Assembly (NCBI RefSeq): GCF_905220975.1
Contig: NZ_CAJNBK010000017.1
Location: forward strand, 1 to 64,000
Direction: 5' to 3'
Length of the DNA: 64,000 nt
From: Paraburkholderia haematera
GTDB lineage: Bacteria; Pseudomonadota; Gammaproteobacteria; Burkholderiales; Burkholderiaceae
The notes beneath the pieces were generated by a model. The model did not search any database and was not told where the DNA came from. It worked only from the letters and a program-made list of their open reading frames with translations. This document shows, one piece after another, positions 53,305 to 62,770 of the stretch. A program made the translations under genes and the position numbers. Every line of letters begins with the position of its first letter. Within the stretch, counting starts at the first letter, position 1.

Positions 53305-53950
53305 ATGAAAAACATGGCCTGCAAAACCGAGGCGTTGAAATTGGAGCCACACATGCTGCGCCATCGGCAAAACACCGAACTGTTCCGTCTGGGCGTGGAC
53401 GATACAATCATCTCGAAGCGCGTCAACCGGCGTAGCGTCGTTCACAACTACGAGTACGGCGATCGCAGTCTTGCAGAAGAGCTCGACCAGATCGAATCCC
53501 GCAGGACATCAACGTCATGCTCGACGAGAAAGCCAGCACGATTTCCCGGCGCATCAAGGACAGCAATACCAACGGCCCGTTCGCTGATGCTTTCCGGCGC
53601 ATTCAGGCAGCTGAGGGCAACGCTCTGCGGGCGGAAGCGGACCGCTTCCATGCCACGCCGTACGGACACTGCTTGAACTGGTTCATGGTTGACCGGTGCC
53701 CCAAACACTTCGAATGCTACGTAGATTGCCCCACCTCTCGGCAACTGATCTGCCGGAGAATCGGCAGAACCTGATCCAGCTCGAGGGCACGTTCAAACTC
53801 GTGCTGGAAACGACCAAGGCCAGGCCAATTAACCAGCATTGGACGGAGGAACCAGCTCGACCACCCGGAGACGCGGCTGGCGGGCGTACAGGGACTCCTT
53901 GCTGCTTCGCGTTTTTCATCTAGGCTCCAACACCATCGCGTGTGCACCCC
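53305..53950 (+). pseudogene. decayed site-specific integrase, C-terminal part
   Basis: The sequence starts LKLEPHMLRHRQNTELFRLGVDD and HNYEYGDRSLAEELDQIE, which reads like the His-containing C-terminal core of large site-specific integrases. It then shifts frame near 53505 to MLDEKASTISRRIKD and FADAFRRIQAAEGN, and again near 53690 to LSATDLPENRQNLIQLEGTFKL and, one frame later, RLAGVQGLLAA. At least three shifts and loss of the N-terminal half show decay. It lies between the two right-hand metabolic islands. Confidence 0.6.
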
Positions 53951-54212
53951 ATCTCCTCTGGCCACCACGGAGCGCTCGACCATCCAACGTGGGCTTCGAC
54001 AGCAGGTCTTGCCCGCACGCTGCCGTTCACCCTGAATGCCACGAACACTGAGATCATGAGGCTACCCCGCACATGGGCAAGATCCCCATTCCGCATAGCA
54101 AGCGAATGAGCAAATACAGTTCTGGCGGCGGCCCAGCAACGCGTCGCTGCTACCCGACCGGTCTAAGGCAAAAGTGCGTCAGGTTGCGCCCACGCTCACA
54201 TCCAACGCGCGA
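53951..54212. other. 262-bp spacer without a gene
   Basis: No coding frame of quality or clear repeat was found between the integrase remnant and the end of the MHS transporter gene. Confidence 0.4.
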
Positions 54213-55541
54213 CTACTGCGAAGCGCCGTCAGCGAGCCGTGCGCGGCGACGCCGATCGAGCACGAACACCGCTGCGAACGAGATCACATTGGCCCCTAAC
54301 AAATACCACGCAGGCGCCATCGGGTTGGGCGTGACCATCGCCAGCCAGGCCACCACCAGTTGCGCCGTGCCCCCGAAAATCGTCGTCGGCACGCTGTAGC
54401 AAATCGACACGCACGTGCTGCGCACGGCCTGTGGAAAAATTTCGGGGATCACGCACAGGTGGAACGGCGACATCAGCACGCGCAGCAACGTCAGAAACGC
54501 GACCATGCCGAGAAAGACGCTGCCAGTGCCGGCCTGCAACACCCATGCGAACATGGGCAGCACTGCGAGAATCGAAAGGAACTGTGGAACGACCAGCAGG
54601 CGGCTGCGTGGAAAGCGGTCGAAATAGATCCCCGCGCCCAGCGACGCAACAATGCCAACGCCGCCCGTGACAAAGCCCACGAGCATCGACGTCGAAGTCG
54701 GCAGATGCAGCACGCGCATACCATACGTGGTCATGTAGTGGCCAACCACATACACGGTGATGGTTGGGCCGATCAGCACGCAACAGGCAAGCACCAGGTC
54801 CGACAGATGCGCATCGACGATGCCGCGCAGCAGTTCGCGGTTGCTCTTTACCGCGTGTTCCGCGTTGAGCGTCTCATGCAACCGGCTGCGAATGTAGATG
54901 CCGAGCGGCGCGATCAGCAGTCCGAGCATGAACGGAACGCGCCAACCCCATGCACTCAGTGCGTCGGCAGACAACACCGATGACACCGTATAGCCCACCA
55001 GTCCGCCGATCAGCGCGGCGATGCCCTGCGTAGCGAGTTGCCAGCTGGTATAGAGGCCGCGGCGGCCCGCCGCCGCGGTTTCGAGCAGATACGAGGTGGC
55101 GGGGCCTGCTTCGCCTCCGGCAGAAAGTCCCTGCAGCAGACGCCCAAGGACAACGAGCAAGGGCGCGAAGATGCCGATGTGCGCATAGGTCGGCGTGAAC
55201 GCGATGATCGCGGTGCCCAGAGCCATCAGGCCAAACGTCAACGTCAGCGCAGCTTTGCGCCCCCGCCGATCGGCATACGCGCCGATAACCACCCCACCGA
55301 GCGGACGTGCGACAAAGCCGACGCCGAATACGGCCACGGACGCAATGACTTGTGTCGCCGGCGAGAACGATGGAAAGAACGCACGGCCGATGAATACCGA
55401 GAAGAATGCGTAAACCGTGAAATCGTAGAACTCTAGAGCGTTGCCGGCGACAACTGCCACGACATCACGCATGGATGGCGAAGCGCGAACCTCGGATCGC
55501 CCCACGGGCGCTGTCTGGGTACCAGCGGAAAGTTGCGGCAC
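54213..55541 (-). CDS. MHS-family MFS transporter of the amidohydrolase locus
   Basis: A 442-residue inner-membrane symporter with about 12 helices. Motifs include VVAGNALEFYDFTVYAFFS, ADRRGRKAALTLTFG in loop 2-3 and GRLLQGLSAGGEAGPATSYL in helix 4, where the usual GGEWGG is GGEAGP. It is divergent from the M20 gene at 56099, so it probably imports that enzyme's substrate. The 557-bp gap between them holds a TTTTGACG element and a promoter-like TTGACA box on its own strand, and a 15-bp motif shared with the LysR promoter at 63757. Confidence 0.88.
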   Translation of the reverse strand: MPQLSAGTQTAPVGRSEVRASPSMRDVVAVVAGNALEFYDFTVYAFFSVFIGRAFFPSFSPATQVIASVAVFGVGFVARPLGGVVIGAYADRRGRKAALTLTFGLMALGTAIIAFTPTYAHIGIFAPLLVVLGRLLQGLSAGGEAGPATSYLLETAAAGRRGLYTSWQLATQGIAALIGGLVGYTVSSVLSADALSAWGWRVPFMLGLLIAPLGIYIRSRLHETLNAEHAVKSNRELLRGIVDAHLSDLVLACCVLIGPTITVYVVGHYMTTYGMRVLHLPTSTSMLVGFVTGGVGIVASLGAGIYFDRFPRSRLLVVPQFLSILAVLPMFAWVLQAGTGSVFLGMVAFLTLLRVLMSPFHLCVIPEIFPQAVRSTCVSICYSVPTTIFGGTAQLVVAWLAMVTPNPMAPAWYLLGANVISFAAVFVLDRRRRARLADGASQ

Positions 55542-56098
55542 AAACTGTCTCCTCTTTCTCGAAGTGCCGACGACCCTTGCCGTCCGCGTTAAAAAATAGT
55601 GATATTCGGCGCGAATACTGTCAACGCAACGTCAAAATTCCTCACTAAAAGGAAACGATGGCGCAACTCTTGCATAGCGAGGCGAAAGTGGCTGTCAGTG
55701 GGAACTGGCAGAGCGCCTCGCGATCCATGTGACCGGCATGTGCCGCACAGCGCCGGTTGCGAGCGAACGTCTTTCTTCATGTGATCCTAGGCAATCACGT
55801 TCGATTCAACGGTGCTCTCCGCCATCGCGCGACGCGAGTTGAAGTTCAAGTGCATGCGCCGTTATGCACCCGCTGCATCACATCGCGAGTGGCGCTCCAC
55901 TGCAGTCTGTTGTTACGTCACGCCAATTACGCCAAGAGCCGATTGTTCCACGCACAACCAAAAGTGAACAGCGCCACCGGAACAGTCCTTCCTCTTGTCA
56001 TCATCACGCAATACGCTAGAAGAAAGACGGCGTCGACAACCCGTTCTTTTCCCTCATTGCATGTGCTGTGGGTGCGTGCAACAACACCAGGAGCCGTA
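55542..56098. promoter_or_regulatory. divergent control region between transporter and first M20 gene
   Basis: On the minus strand AATTTTGACG (55630-55639) and TTGACAGTATTCG lie about 80-90 bp before the transporter start. On the plus strand the 15-mer CAACCAAAAGTGAAC at 55955-55969 lies 130 bp before the M20 start. The open frame running through this gap into the M20 gene has poor codon use and is not taken as coding. Confidence 0.5.
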
Positions 56099-57565
56099 GT
56101 GAAACATATTGCAAAAGTGGTGGAACTCGTCGAGTCGAAGAAGGACGACTACATCGCGCTAGCCAACGACATCTGGTCACTTGCCGAAATGCGCTATGCC
56201 GAATTCGAATCGGCCGAACGGCACGCGTCAGCGATCGAGGCGGCCGGCTTTACTGTCACGCGTGGCGTCGCCGGCATGCCGACGGCGTTCATGGCGCAAG
56301 CCGGCCGTGGCGGCCCCGTGATCGGCTTTCTCGGTGAGTACGACGCGCTCGCGGGCCTGAACCAGGAGAGCGGCGCCACGGCGTGCCGGCCCGCCGCGGA
56401 CGCAGCAAACGGCAACGGCCACGGCTGCGGCCACCATCTGCTCGGCACCGCATCGCATCTGGCCGCCGTCGTGGCGCGCGACTACTTCGCGGCGCATGGC
56501 ATCGAGGCCACCGTTCGTTTCTACGGCTGCCCCGCGGAAGAAGCCGCGGCGGGCAAGACCTTCATGGCCCGCGCCGGTCTCTTCGACGATCTGGATGTCG
56601 CGTTGTGCTGGCATCCGTCGGTGGCCAACTCCGTCTTCATGAACGCAACACTGGCCAATGTCCAGGCGTATTTCCGCTTTCACGGCAAGGCATCGCATGC
56701 CGCACTCGCGCCGCACCTGGGCCGCAGTGCGCTCGATGCAGCCGAGCTGATGAATATTGGCGTCAATTATCTACGTGAGCACATGCCTGACCAGGCTCGT
56801 GTCCATTTCGCCTACATCAACTCCGGCGGCATATCGACGAATGTCGTGCCGGCTCATGCCGAGACGCTTTATACGATTCGCGCGCGAACGAGCCCCGAAG
56901 CGATCGACCTGTTCGAGCGCGTGAAGCAGATCGCCGAGGGAGCCGCACTGATGACTGGCACGCGCGTCGAGATGGTGTTCGATAAGGCCTGCTCCAACGT
57001 GCTCCACAACGACACGCTCGACGCGGTTCTGGATCGGAACATGCACGCCATCGGCGGCATGAACGTGACGGCGAACGAAGTGGCTTTTGCCACGGAGATT
57101 CAGAAGACCATCAATCCGGACGACCTTGCGAATGCGTCGCGGCATTTCGCGGCGGCGCTGCGCGATCCTCGCCCCATCATTCCCGAAATCCTGCCGTATC
57201 GCCCGGATGTGGAACGGCCCGTTACGGGCTCGACGGACGTCGGCGACGTGAGCTGGGCGGCGCCGACGACGCAATGCCTGACAGCCTGCTATGCATGGGG
57301 TACGGGCTTTCATTCATGGCAGATGGTTTCGCAGGGAAAGCTTTCGCTGGCCCACAAGGGCATGCTGCTCGCCGCCAAGACGCTTGCCGCCACCGGCATC
57401 GACCTCGTGGGACAACCCGCGACCTTGCGCGCTGCCCGTGAAGAACTGCATCGAAAACGCGGTTTGAAGCCGTATCAATGTCCAATACCCGGCGACGTCA
57501 CTCCGCCGCCCGCACGCGCTGCGGGCACGCCCGCAGCGCGTGCGTCGCAAGACGTGATTGCCTGA
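56099..57565 (+). CDS. AbgB-like M20D amidohydrolase, copy 1
   Basis: A 488-residue metal-dependent amidohydrolase like p-aminobenzoyl-glutamate hydrolase subunit B, a family that cleaves aromatic acyl-amino-acid conjugates. Metal-site motifs: Cys/His in NGHGCGHHLLGT, Glu pair in GCPAEEAAAGKTF, His in CWHPSVAN; the lid domain has GKASHAALAPHLGRSALDAAEL; the last His is in FHSWQMVSQGK. The frame is open from 55757, but GTG 56099 has AGGAG just upstream and its product matches the two paralogues in length. It converges on the porin gene, with a terminator between. Confidence 0.9.
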   Translation: MKHIAKVVELVESKKDDYIALANDIWSLAEMRYAEFESAERHASAIEAAGFTVTRGVAGMPTAFMAQAGRGGPVIGFLGEYDALAGLNQESGATACRPAADAANGNGHGCGHHLLGTASHLAAVVARDYFAAHGIEATVRFYGCPAEEAAAGKTFMARAGLFDDLDVALCWHPSVANSVFMNATLANVQAYFRFHGKASHAALAPHLGRSALDAAELMNIGVNYLREHMPDQARVHFAYINSGGISTNVVPAHAETLYTIRARTSPEAIDLFERVKQIAEGAALMTGTRVEMVFDKACSNVLHNDTLDAVLDRNMHAIGGMNVTANEVAFATEIQKTINPDDLANASRHFAAALRDPRPIIPEILPYRPDVERPVTGSTDVGDVSWAAPTTQCLTACYAWGTGFHSWQMVSQGKLSLAHKGMLLAAKTLAATGIDLVGQPATLRAAREELHRKRGLKPYQCPIPGDVTPPPARAAGTPAARASQDVIA

Positions 57566-57594
57566 GATCACTTCACAGTCAATTGTTCAATGGG

Positions 57595-57630
57595 ATAGCT
57601 CGCCCCACCCAAACGCGTAGGGCGAGCTAT
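57595..57630. terminator. bidirectional terminator between convergent genes
   Basis: A perfect 11-bp inverted repeat (ATAGCTCGCCC / GGGCGAGCTAT) with a 14-nt loop lies between the first M20 gene and the convergent porin gene. It ends in GTTTAAAAC. It can serve both strands. Confidence 0.75.
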
Positions 57631-57652
57631 GTTTAAAACGATCGTGGCCCAG

Positions 57653-58768
57653 TTAGAAGCGTTTGCGAATACCGATCGCGACCACGCTTTGATCATCGCC
57701 CGGTTGGCTCAACGAGCCGTTCGCCAGCGTGGCGATTGCATTCTTCTGGTTGACGACATAGCCGAGGCGCACATAGAGGGCCGTCACTTTCGACAGGTTG
57801 TAGTCGTAACCAAGCCCGAGTGCCAATGAATTCGATGCGGACCTGCCCGCGACATTGCGATAGACGGCGGAGAACTTGATGTCGTTGGTCCCTTGCCGCG
57901 CATTCACGCCGATCATGTGCGTCGTAGCAACGTAATAGTGCGCGTAATCTGGGACTGTCATATTGAACTCATACGACAGCCTAACGGCGCCAAAGTCGTA
58001 CATCGCGCCGGCGCCAAGCCACTTGTTCTTCACCGAAGGCAATGCCGCCGTCGGGTCCGTGTGGATCACATCATAGAACACACCGAGATACAGCGGTCCG
58101 TTCAGGTATTCCAGTTGGGTGCCCTGAAAGTAGCTTTCCGGATAGCCCGGGGTCGTGACGCCGCGCGGCGCGGCCATTACTTCGAACTGGAAGCCGCCAA
58201 AGACCGGCGTCATATATGCGACCGCATTGCTGATCCGGGAGTCACCGATCGTCGCCGCCGCGCCGAGATCCAGGCTGAGCGACGCCAGCGAAGCATACGG
58301 AGAAAACGCGCCGACGGCGTAGAACGGATCGAGCGAAAGATTGAGCTCGGTTGGATACTGCCGGCCCATTCTGATGCGCCCCCAGTCGTTCGAAATGAGT
58401 GAGATATTCGCTTCGCGACTGAAGAACGTGCTTTCGTTCTGCGCCGTAGTGCTACCCGCCGTACCGTTCGTCAGCTTCAAGGCCGACTCCAGGTTAAAGC
58501 GCACATAGAGGCCGCTGCCCAGTTGCTCGACGCCAAGAAAACCGAATCGTGACGTTGCCCCCGCGCCACTTTCCATGCTCAGAACTTCCTTGCTGCCCGC
58601 ATGGCTGTATTGCAGGCCGGCATCGGCGACGCCATAAAGGATCGTTCCACTCGTCCCTGCGAACGCATCCGGCACCAGAATCTGAAATGACTCACCCGCC
58701 CATGCATGTGATGCGAAAAGCAGGTCCGAAACGACTAACGCGATGAGGGTCTTTTTGCATTTTCTCAT
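57653..58768 (-). CDS. Gram-negative outer-membrane porin
   Basis: A 371-residue trimeric-type porin. The signal peptide covers about residues 1-24 (TLIALVVSDLLFASHAWA, then GESFQ). The mature chain alternates hydrophobic strands and loops, with the usual SRFGFLGVEQLGSGLYVRFNLE near the start and the final aromatic residue in VVAIGIRKRF. Such porins pass small anionic solutes. It is the last gene of the minus-strand M20-M20-EthD operon, 63 bp after the EthD-like gene, which suggests that it admits the conjugate substrate. Confidence 0.9.
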   Translation of the reverse strand: MRKCKKTLIALVVSDLLFASHAWAGESFQILVPDAFAGTSGTILYGVADAGLQYSHAGSKEVLSMESGAGATSRFGFLGVEQLGSGLYVRFNLESALKLTNGTAGSTTAQNESTFFSREANISLISNDWGRIRMGRQYPTELNLSLDPFYAVGAFSPYASLASLSLDLGAAATIGDSRISNAVAYMTPVFGGFQFEVMAAPRGVTTPGYPESYFQGTQLEYLNGPLYLGVFYDVIHTDPTAALPSVKNKWLGAGAMYDFGAVRLSYEFNMTVPDYAHYYVATTHMIGVNARQGTNDIKFSAVYRNVAGRSASNSLALGLGYDYNLSKVTALYVRLGYVVNQKNAIATLANGSLSQPGDDQSVVAIGIRKRF

Positions 58769-58831
58769 TATATGTACTCCGAACCAATTGAAATATTAAT
58801 AGTTATTTGAATCGAACTTCCCCGCGACTGA

Positions 58832-59524
58832 TCAAATCCCGTTCACGAAAGACGTGCACATCGCAAAGTGCTTCGCGCCACCGAAGAACGCGGGAAAGTT
58901 CTGGTTATCCTCCTGCATCCGCGCGTGCACGGGCGACTTGAGCGCGAGCATCAACGCGTCGATCGAAGGGAACGTCAACTGGTTTCGCTGCATGTGCGAG
59001 ACGCGCTCGAAAGGCATCACGTCGCACCAGTCAAGACGGGTGAAGACCTGCACCTGCATCACACCGGGATAGTCGAGCATGATCTGCGGATGGTGGCTGA
59101 CGTAGTAGGTTAGCCAAGCGTTAAAATCCTCCGCCTGTCCGGGGTAGTGCACGAGGTAGCTGCATGTTTGCTCGCTATCCGCGCCTTGCGGCAGGCGGCC
59201 GAGCGGCAGGAAAGTCCGCGTAAGCATGGCCTGCTGCGTCATTTGCTCGCCCGCAACATGCCGCCATAACGCGGAGCCCGCGAATTCGAGCAGTCGGCCT
59301 CCGGGCATCAACTGCGACTCCAGCGCCTCGATCGAATCGAATGCGAGTCTCATCGCCGCACGCGGCGCGGGGCCGTCGCGATGATAAGTTTCGACGGCCG
59401 CCGGCCTGTGCAATTCGCCACAGCGCAAATGCGGAATCCGCGCGAGCTCTGCGCGGAACTCGGCAAAAGCGTCGGCCTCCGCCGGTGACGTGTGTTCCCG
59501 GGCAGTCAGGAAGTAGGAAATCAT
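58832..59524 (-). CDS. EthD-like / dimeric alpha-beta barrel protein, copy 2
   Basis: A 230-residue soluble protein, paralogous to the one at 30682. Shared stretches include CSYLVHYPGQAEDFNAWLTYY, HHPQIMLDYPGVMQVQVF, HMQRNQLTFPSIDAL and PVHARMQED, ending FGGAKHFAMCTSFVNG. The N-terminal half is a second, less conserved ferredoxin-like unit. It lies 7 bp after an M20 amidohydrolase gene, so it is part of that operon. The function is not known; the pairing of such genes with two aromatic catabolic operons suggests a common intermediate. Confidence 0.75.
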   Translation of the reverse strand: MISYFLTAREHTSPAEADAFAEFRAELARIPHLRCGELHRPAAVETYHRDGPAPRAAMRLAFDSIEALESQLMPGGRLLEFAGSALWRHVAGEQMTQQAMLTRTFLPLGRLPQGADSEQTCSYLVHYPGQAEDFNAWLTYYVSHHPQIMLDYPGVMQVQVFTRLDWCDVMPFERVSHMQRNQLTFPSIDALMLALKSPVHARMQEDNQNFPAFFGGAKHFAMCTSFVNGI

Positions 59525-59531
59525 GGTTACT

Positions 59532-60992
59532 TCAAACGTTCGCTTGTTCGGTTTCGGGATGCTTCGCCTCTCGCACGGGCGGCGCCTGTACGTCGGGAGG
59601 AATCGGGCTGACGTAGGGACGCCCGTTCGTATGAAGTACGAGCTCGGCTTTCGCGGCCCCGAGATGTGTGGGATCGATGCACAACTGGACCGCCGTGCCT
59701 GCCATGACCTTCGCGGCGTGCACCATGCCCTTGTGCGCAGCCGGCAGCTTGCCTTGAGCTACGAGCTGCCACGTGTGCATGTTCGTGCCGATCGCGTAGC
59801 ATGCGCCTAGGTACTGCGCCGTGGGCACAATCCAGCTCACATCACCGACGTCGCTCGAGCCCGTCAGCGTGCCAGGCTCCTCGTGCAACACAAGTGCGCG
59901 CACGCTCAGGCCACGCTCGTTCGGATCACCACGATACGACTCGATGCACTCGCGCAGATCGGCGTCGGTAATCCGCTCTGTCAGTTCGTTCGCGAATGCC
60001 TGGTCGACTTCGTCAAAAGGCGGTGCGCCGAGCGTCGCGAGCATGTCCATCATCAATCGCTCGATCACGCCATTGCGCAGCACATTCGAGCATGCGCGAT
60101 CGAATTCGATGCTAAGCTGCGTATCGGTCATCAGCGCCGCGGCACGGCCAATCTGCTCGACGCGGGCTGCCAGTTGGCGGGTGTCGTCGAGATCGGGAGA
60201 CCGCACGACGTACAACACTTCAGCATTGGCCTGCACCACGTTCGGAGCGTATCCACCAGCATCGGTGATCGCGTAGTGCACCCGCGCATCCGGTGGCATG
60301 TGCTCGCGCATGAAGTTCACGCCGACGTTCATGAGTTCGACCGCGTCCAACGCGCTACGGCCGAGATGCGGCGACGCGGCCGCGTGAGACGCGATCCCCG
60401 AGAAACGGAACGCCATCTGAATGATGGCGAGGGATTTGTACTTGAATACGCCCGAATAGGGACCCGGATGCCAGGCCAGTGCCGCGTCGAGGTCGTCGAA
60501 TGCATTTGCACGCGCCATGTAGGTCTTGCCCGCGCCCCCCTCTTCAGCGGGACAACCGTAATAACGCACGATGCCGGGAAGCCGGTGGCGCGCGAGATAA
60601 TCGCGCGTCGCAATCGCCGCCAGCATCGCGCCGGCGCCGAGCAGGTGGTGGCCGCACCCGTGACCATTTGCGCCCTCGCAAGCCGGCATCGGCTCGACCG
60701 CTCCTGCGACCTGGCTCATATCCGAAAGCGCATCGTACTCACCGAGAAAGCCGATGACGGGACCATCCTCTCCGCACTGCGCGCTGAACGCCGTCGGAAT
60801 GCCGCCGACATTGCGCGTCACGTGGAATCCTTCGCGCTCAAGCACGGCGATCTGCTCCTTAACGGATTGAAACTCCTGCCAGCGAGTTTCGGCGAGCCCC
60901 CATATCTCGTCAGACAACCGGATCAGGCCATTTTTCTTCGCATCAACGAGAGCAGCTATTTCGGCCACGCGCTCATTCAACAATTGACTCAC
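59532..60992 (-). CDS. AbgB-like M20D amidohydrolase, copy 2
   Basis: A 486-residue paralogue of the 56099 protein with the same sites: NGHGCGHHLLGAG, GCPAEEGGAGKTYM, LAWHPGPYS, GIASHAAASPHLGRSALDA and the last His in MHTWQLVAQGK. It starts at ATG 60992, overlapping the stop of copy 3 by 4 bp (translational coupling). Substrate preference may differ from copies 1 and 3, as the residues lining the lid vary. Confidence 0.9.
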   Translation of the reverse strand: MSQLLNERVAEIAALVDAKKNGLIRLSDEIWGLAETRWQEFQSVKEQIAVLEREGFHVTRNVGGIPTAFSAQCGEDGPVIGFLGEYDALSDMSQVAGAVEPMPACEGANGHGCGHHLLGAGAMLAAIATRDYLARHRLPGIVRYYGCPAEEGGAGKTYMARANAFDDLDAALAWHPGPYSGVFKYKSLAIIQMAFRFSGIASHAAASPHLGRSALDAVELMNVGVNFMREHMPPDARVHYAITDAGGYAPNVVQANAEVLYVVRSPDLDDTRQLAARVEQIGRAAALMTDTQLSIEFDRACSNVLRNGVIERLMMDMLATLGAPPFDEVDQAFANELTERITDADLRECIESYRGDPNERGLSVRALVLHEEPGTLTGSSDVGDVSWIVPTAQYLGACYAIGTNMHTWQLVAQGKLPAAHKGMVHAAKVMAGTAVQLCIDPTHLGAAKAELVLHTNGRPYVSPIPPDVQAPPVREAKHPETEQANV

Positions 60993-62482
60993 GATTGCAC
61001 TCCTGCGTATTGCGACGGAAAGCCGCCGCGCAACGTACCGCGCCGACGCGCATCAACGGCCGCTACGGCGACGGGCGGTTCGACATCGGAAGGAATGGGA
61101 CACTGGTATGCCGCGTCGGCCGACTGTTCCTGTAGCGCCCGCTTCGCGGCGGCGAGAGTGGTCGGATCGTGATACAGCGCTGCCGCCGTGACGGCCAGCA
61201 CCTTGGCGGTATGCGTCATCCCCTTGTGGGCAAGCGACGACTTGCCCTGTGCGACCAGTTGCCATGAGTGGAACGGTGTGCCGAGCGCGAAGCATGGCAC
61301 GAGGCAGCGGGCCGTCGGCACCACCCAACTAACGTCGCCCACGTCGGTCGATGCGGGCAGCACGGGCGGCATCCGCTCCTCCGGCAAGATGGCGTCGTGG
61401 AGCTCGCCCTTCAGATGCGCAGCGCCGAATATGGCGAGACTCGCGCGCGCCTCTTCCTTTGAAATGGCTTGCTGCATCCGGTGCGCGAAAGCCCGGTCGT
61501 GGTCGTCGAACGGGACTGGGCCCAGTGCCTGCATGCGCACATACATCAGCTCCGAAATCGCGGGATTCGGGCGCATATTCGACATCGCCTTCTCGACGCG
61601 CACCTGCATCGCAGTCTCGGACATCATCGCGGCGCCCTCGGCGATCCGTACCAGACGCGCATGGATGGACTGCACGACTTCAAGTTCGGGCGCACGTATC
61701 TGGTAGACAACCTCGGCGTGAGCCTGCACGACGTTCGGCGCGCGGCCGCCCGTGTCGTGAATCGCATAGTGCAGACGCGCGTCAGCCGGAATGTGTTCGC
61801 GCAAGTAGTTGGCCGCCACGTTCATTAATGCGACCGCGTCGAGCGCGCTTCGTCCAAGATGCGGCGCGGCCGCCGCATGCGCCGCCCTGCCGGAAAACGC
61901 GAAGCGCGCGTGCAGTGTGGCAAGCGTCGACATTGCGTCGATCGCATAGATGCTGGACGGATGCCACGTCAATGCGGCGTCGACGTCGTCGAACACACCG
62001 GCGCGCGTCATGAACGTCTTGCCCGCGCCGCCTTCCTCCGCGGGGCAACCGTAATAGCGGATGCGACCCGCGACACCTGTGTCGCGCAAATGATCGCGGA
62101 CTGCCAGCGCGGCGAGCAACGCGGCGCCGCCCAACAGATTGTGGCCGCAACCATGGCCGTTGCCGGCATTCACGACCGGCGCGCGCGTCGTGGAGCCCGC
62201 GACCTGACTCAACTGGGGCAATGCGTCGTACTCGCCCAGCAGGCCGATCACTGGTCCGCCGTCGCCCCATTCCGCAACGAACGCGGTCGGAATGCCCGCA
62301 AGGCCTTGTGTCACCCGAAAGCCTTCCCGCGTCAGTTCTCTTATCTGAAGGTCGGCGGACGCGTGTTCCGAGTACGCGGTCTCCGCAAGGTCCCAGAGCC
62401 TGTCGCTCAGGTGCGTGCACAGCGCGCGATGATGCTCGATGCGAGCGACCACGTCCCGTTCGGCTTCGTTGAGCTTCAACAT
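60989..62482 (-). CDS. AbgB-like M20D amidohydrolase, copy 3
   Basis: A 497-residue paralogue with NGHGCGHNLLGG, GCPAEEGGAGKTFM, LTWHPSSIY, GRAAHAAAAPHLGRSALDA and FHSWQLVAQGK. The frame is open from 62614, but MLKLNEAERDVVARIEHH from ATG 62482 aligns with the starts of the paralogues; there is no strong ribosome-binding site. It is first in the minus-strand operon. Promoter-like AATTTGACG (62720-62728, minus strand) lies about 240 bp upstream. Confidence 0.88.
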   Translation of the reverse strand: MLKLNEAERDVVARIEHHRALCTHLSDRLWDLAETAYSEHASADLQIRELTREGFRVTQGLAGIPTAFVAEWGDGGPVIGLLGEYDALPQLSQVAGSTTRAPVVNAGNGHGCGHNLLGGAALLAALAVRDHLRDTGVAGRIRYYGCPAEEGGAGKTFMTRAGVFDDVDAALTWHPSSIYAIDAMSTLATLHARFAFSGRAAHAAAAPHLGRSALDAVALMNVAANYLREHIPADARLHYAIHDTGGRAPNVVQAHAEVVYQIRAPELEVVQSIHARLVRIAEGAAMMSETAMQVRVEKAMSNMRPNPAISELMYVRMQALGPVPFDDHDRAFAHRMQQAISKEEARASLAIFGAAHLKGELHDAILPEERMPPVLPASTDVGDVSWVVPTARCLVPCFALGTPFHSWQLVAQGKSSLAHKGMTHTAKVLAVTAAALYHDPTTLAAAKRALQEQSADAAYQCPIPSDVEPPVAVAAVDARRRGTLRGGFPSQYAGVQS

Positions 62483-62770
62483 AATGTGACTGATTGAAAG
62501 GTGTTTCAGTGCAGCGCGAGATTGCTCTGCAAGATCGCAGATCAATGACTTGCGCGGTATGTTGGTGCTGCGCGGCGGACACCTCACCAAGGCGAGGAAA
62601 AAGTCCCGGCACATCGTCTCTTCACAACAAACGCCGGAGCACTGTCATCGGCGTGAGAAATGGTTATGTTTATTCGTTGATGGGTCAAACCGCGAAAAAA
62701 AAGACGCGCAGATAACGCGCGTCAAATTGCTATGGCCCGGGTTTTGCTTTGCGCTGCGGCCGGTGCATTG

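Noticed and set aside
55757..56098. 342-bp N-terminal extension of the first AbgB-like gene
   Set aside because: Paralogues lack it, codon use is poor, and GTG 56099 follows AGGAG.
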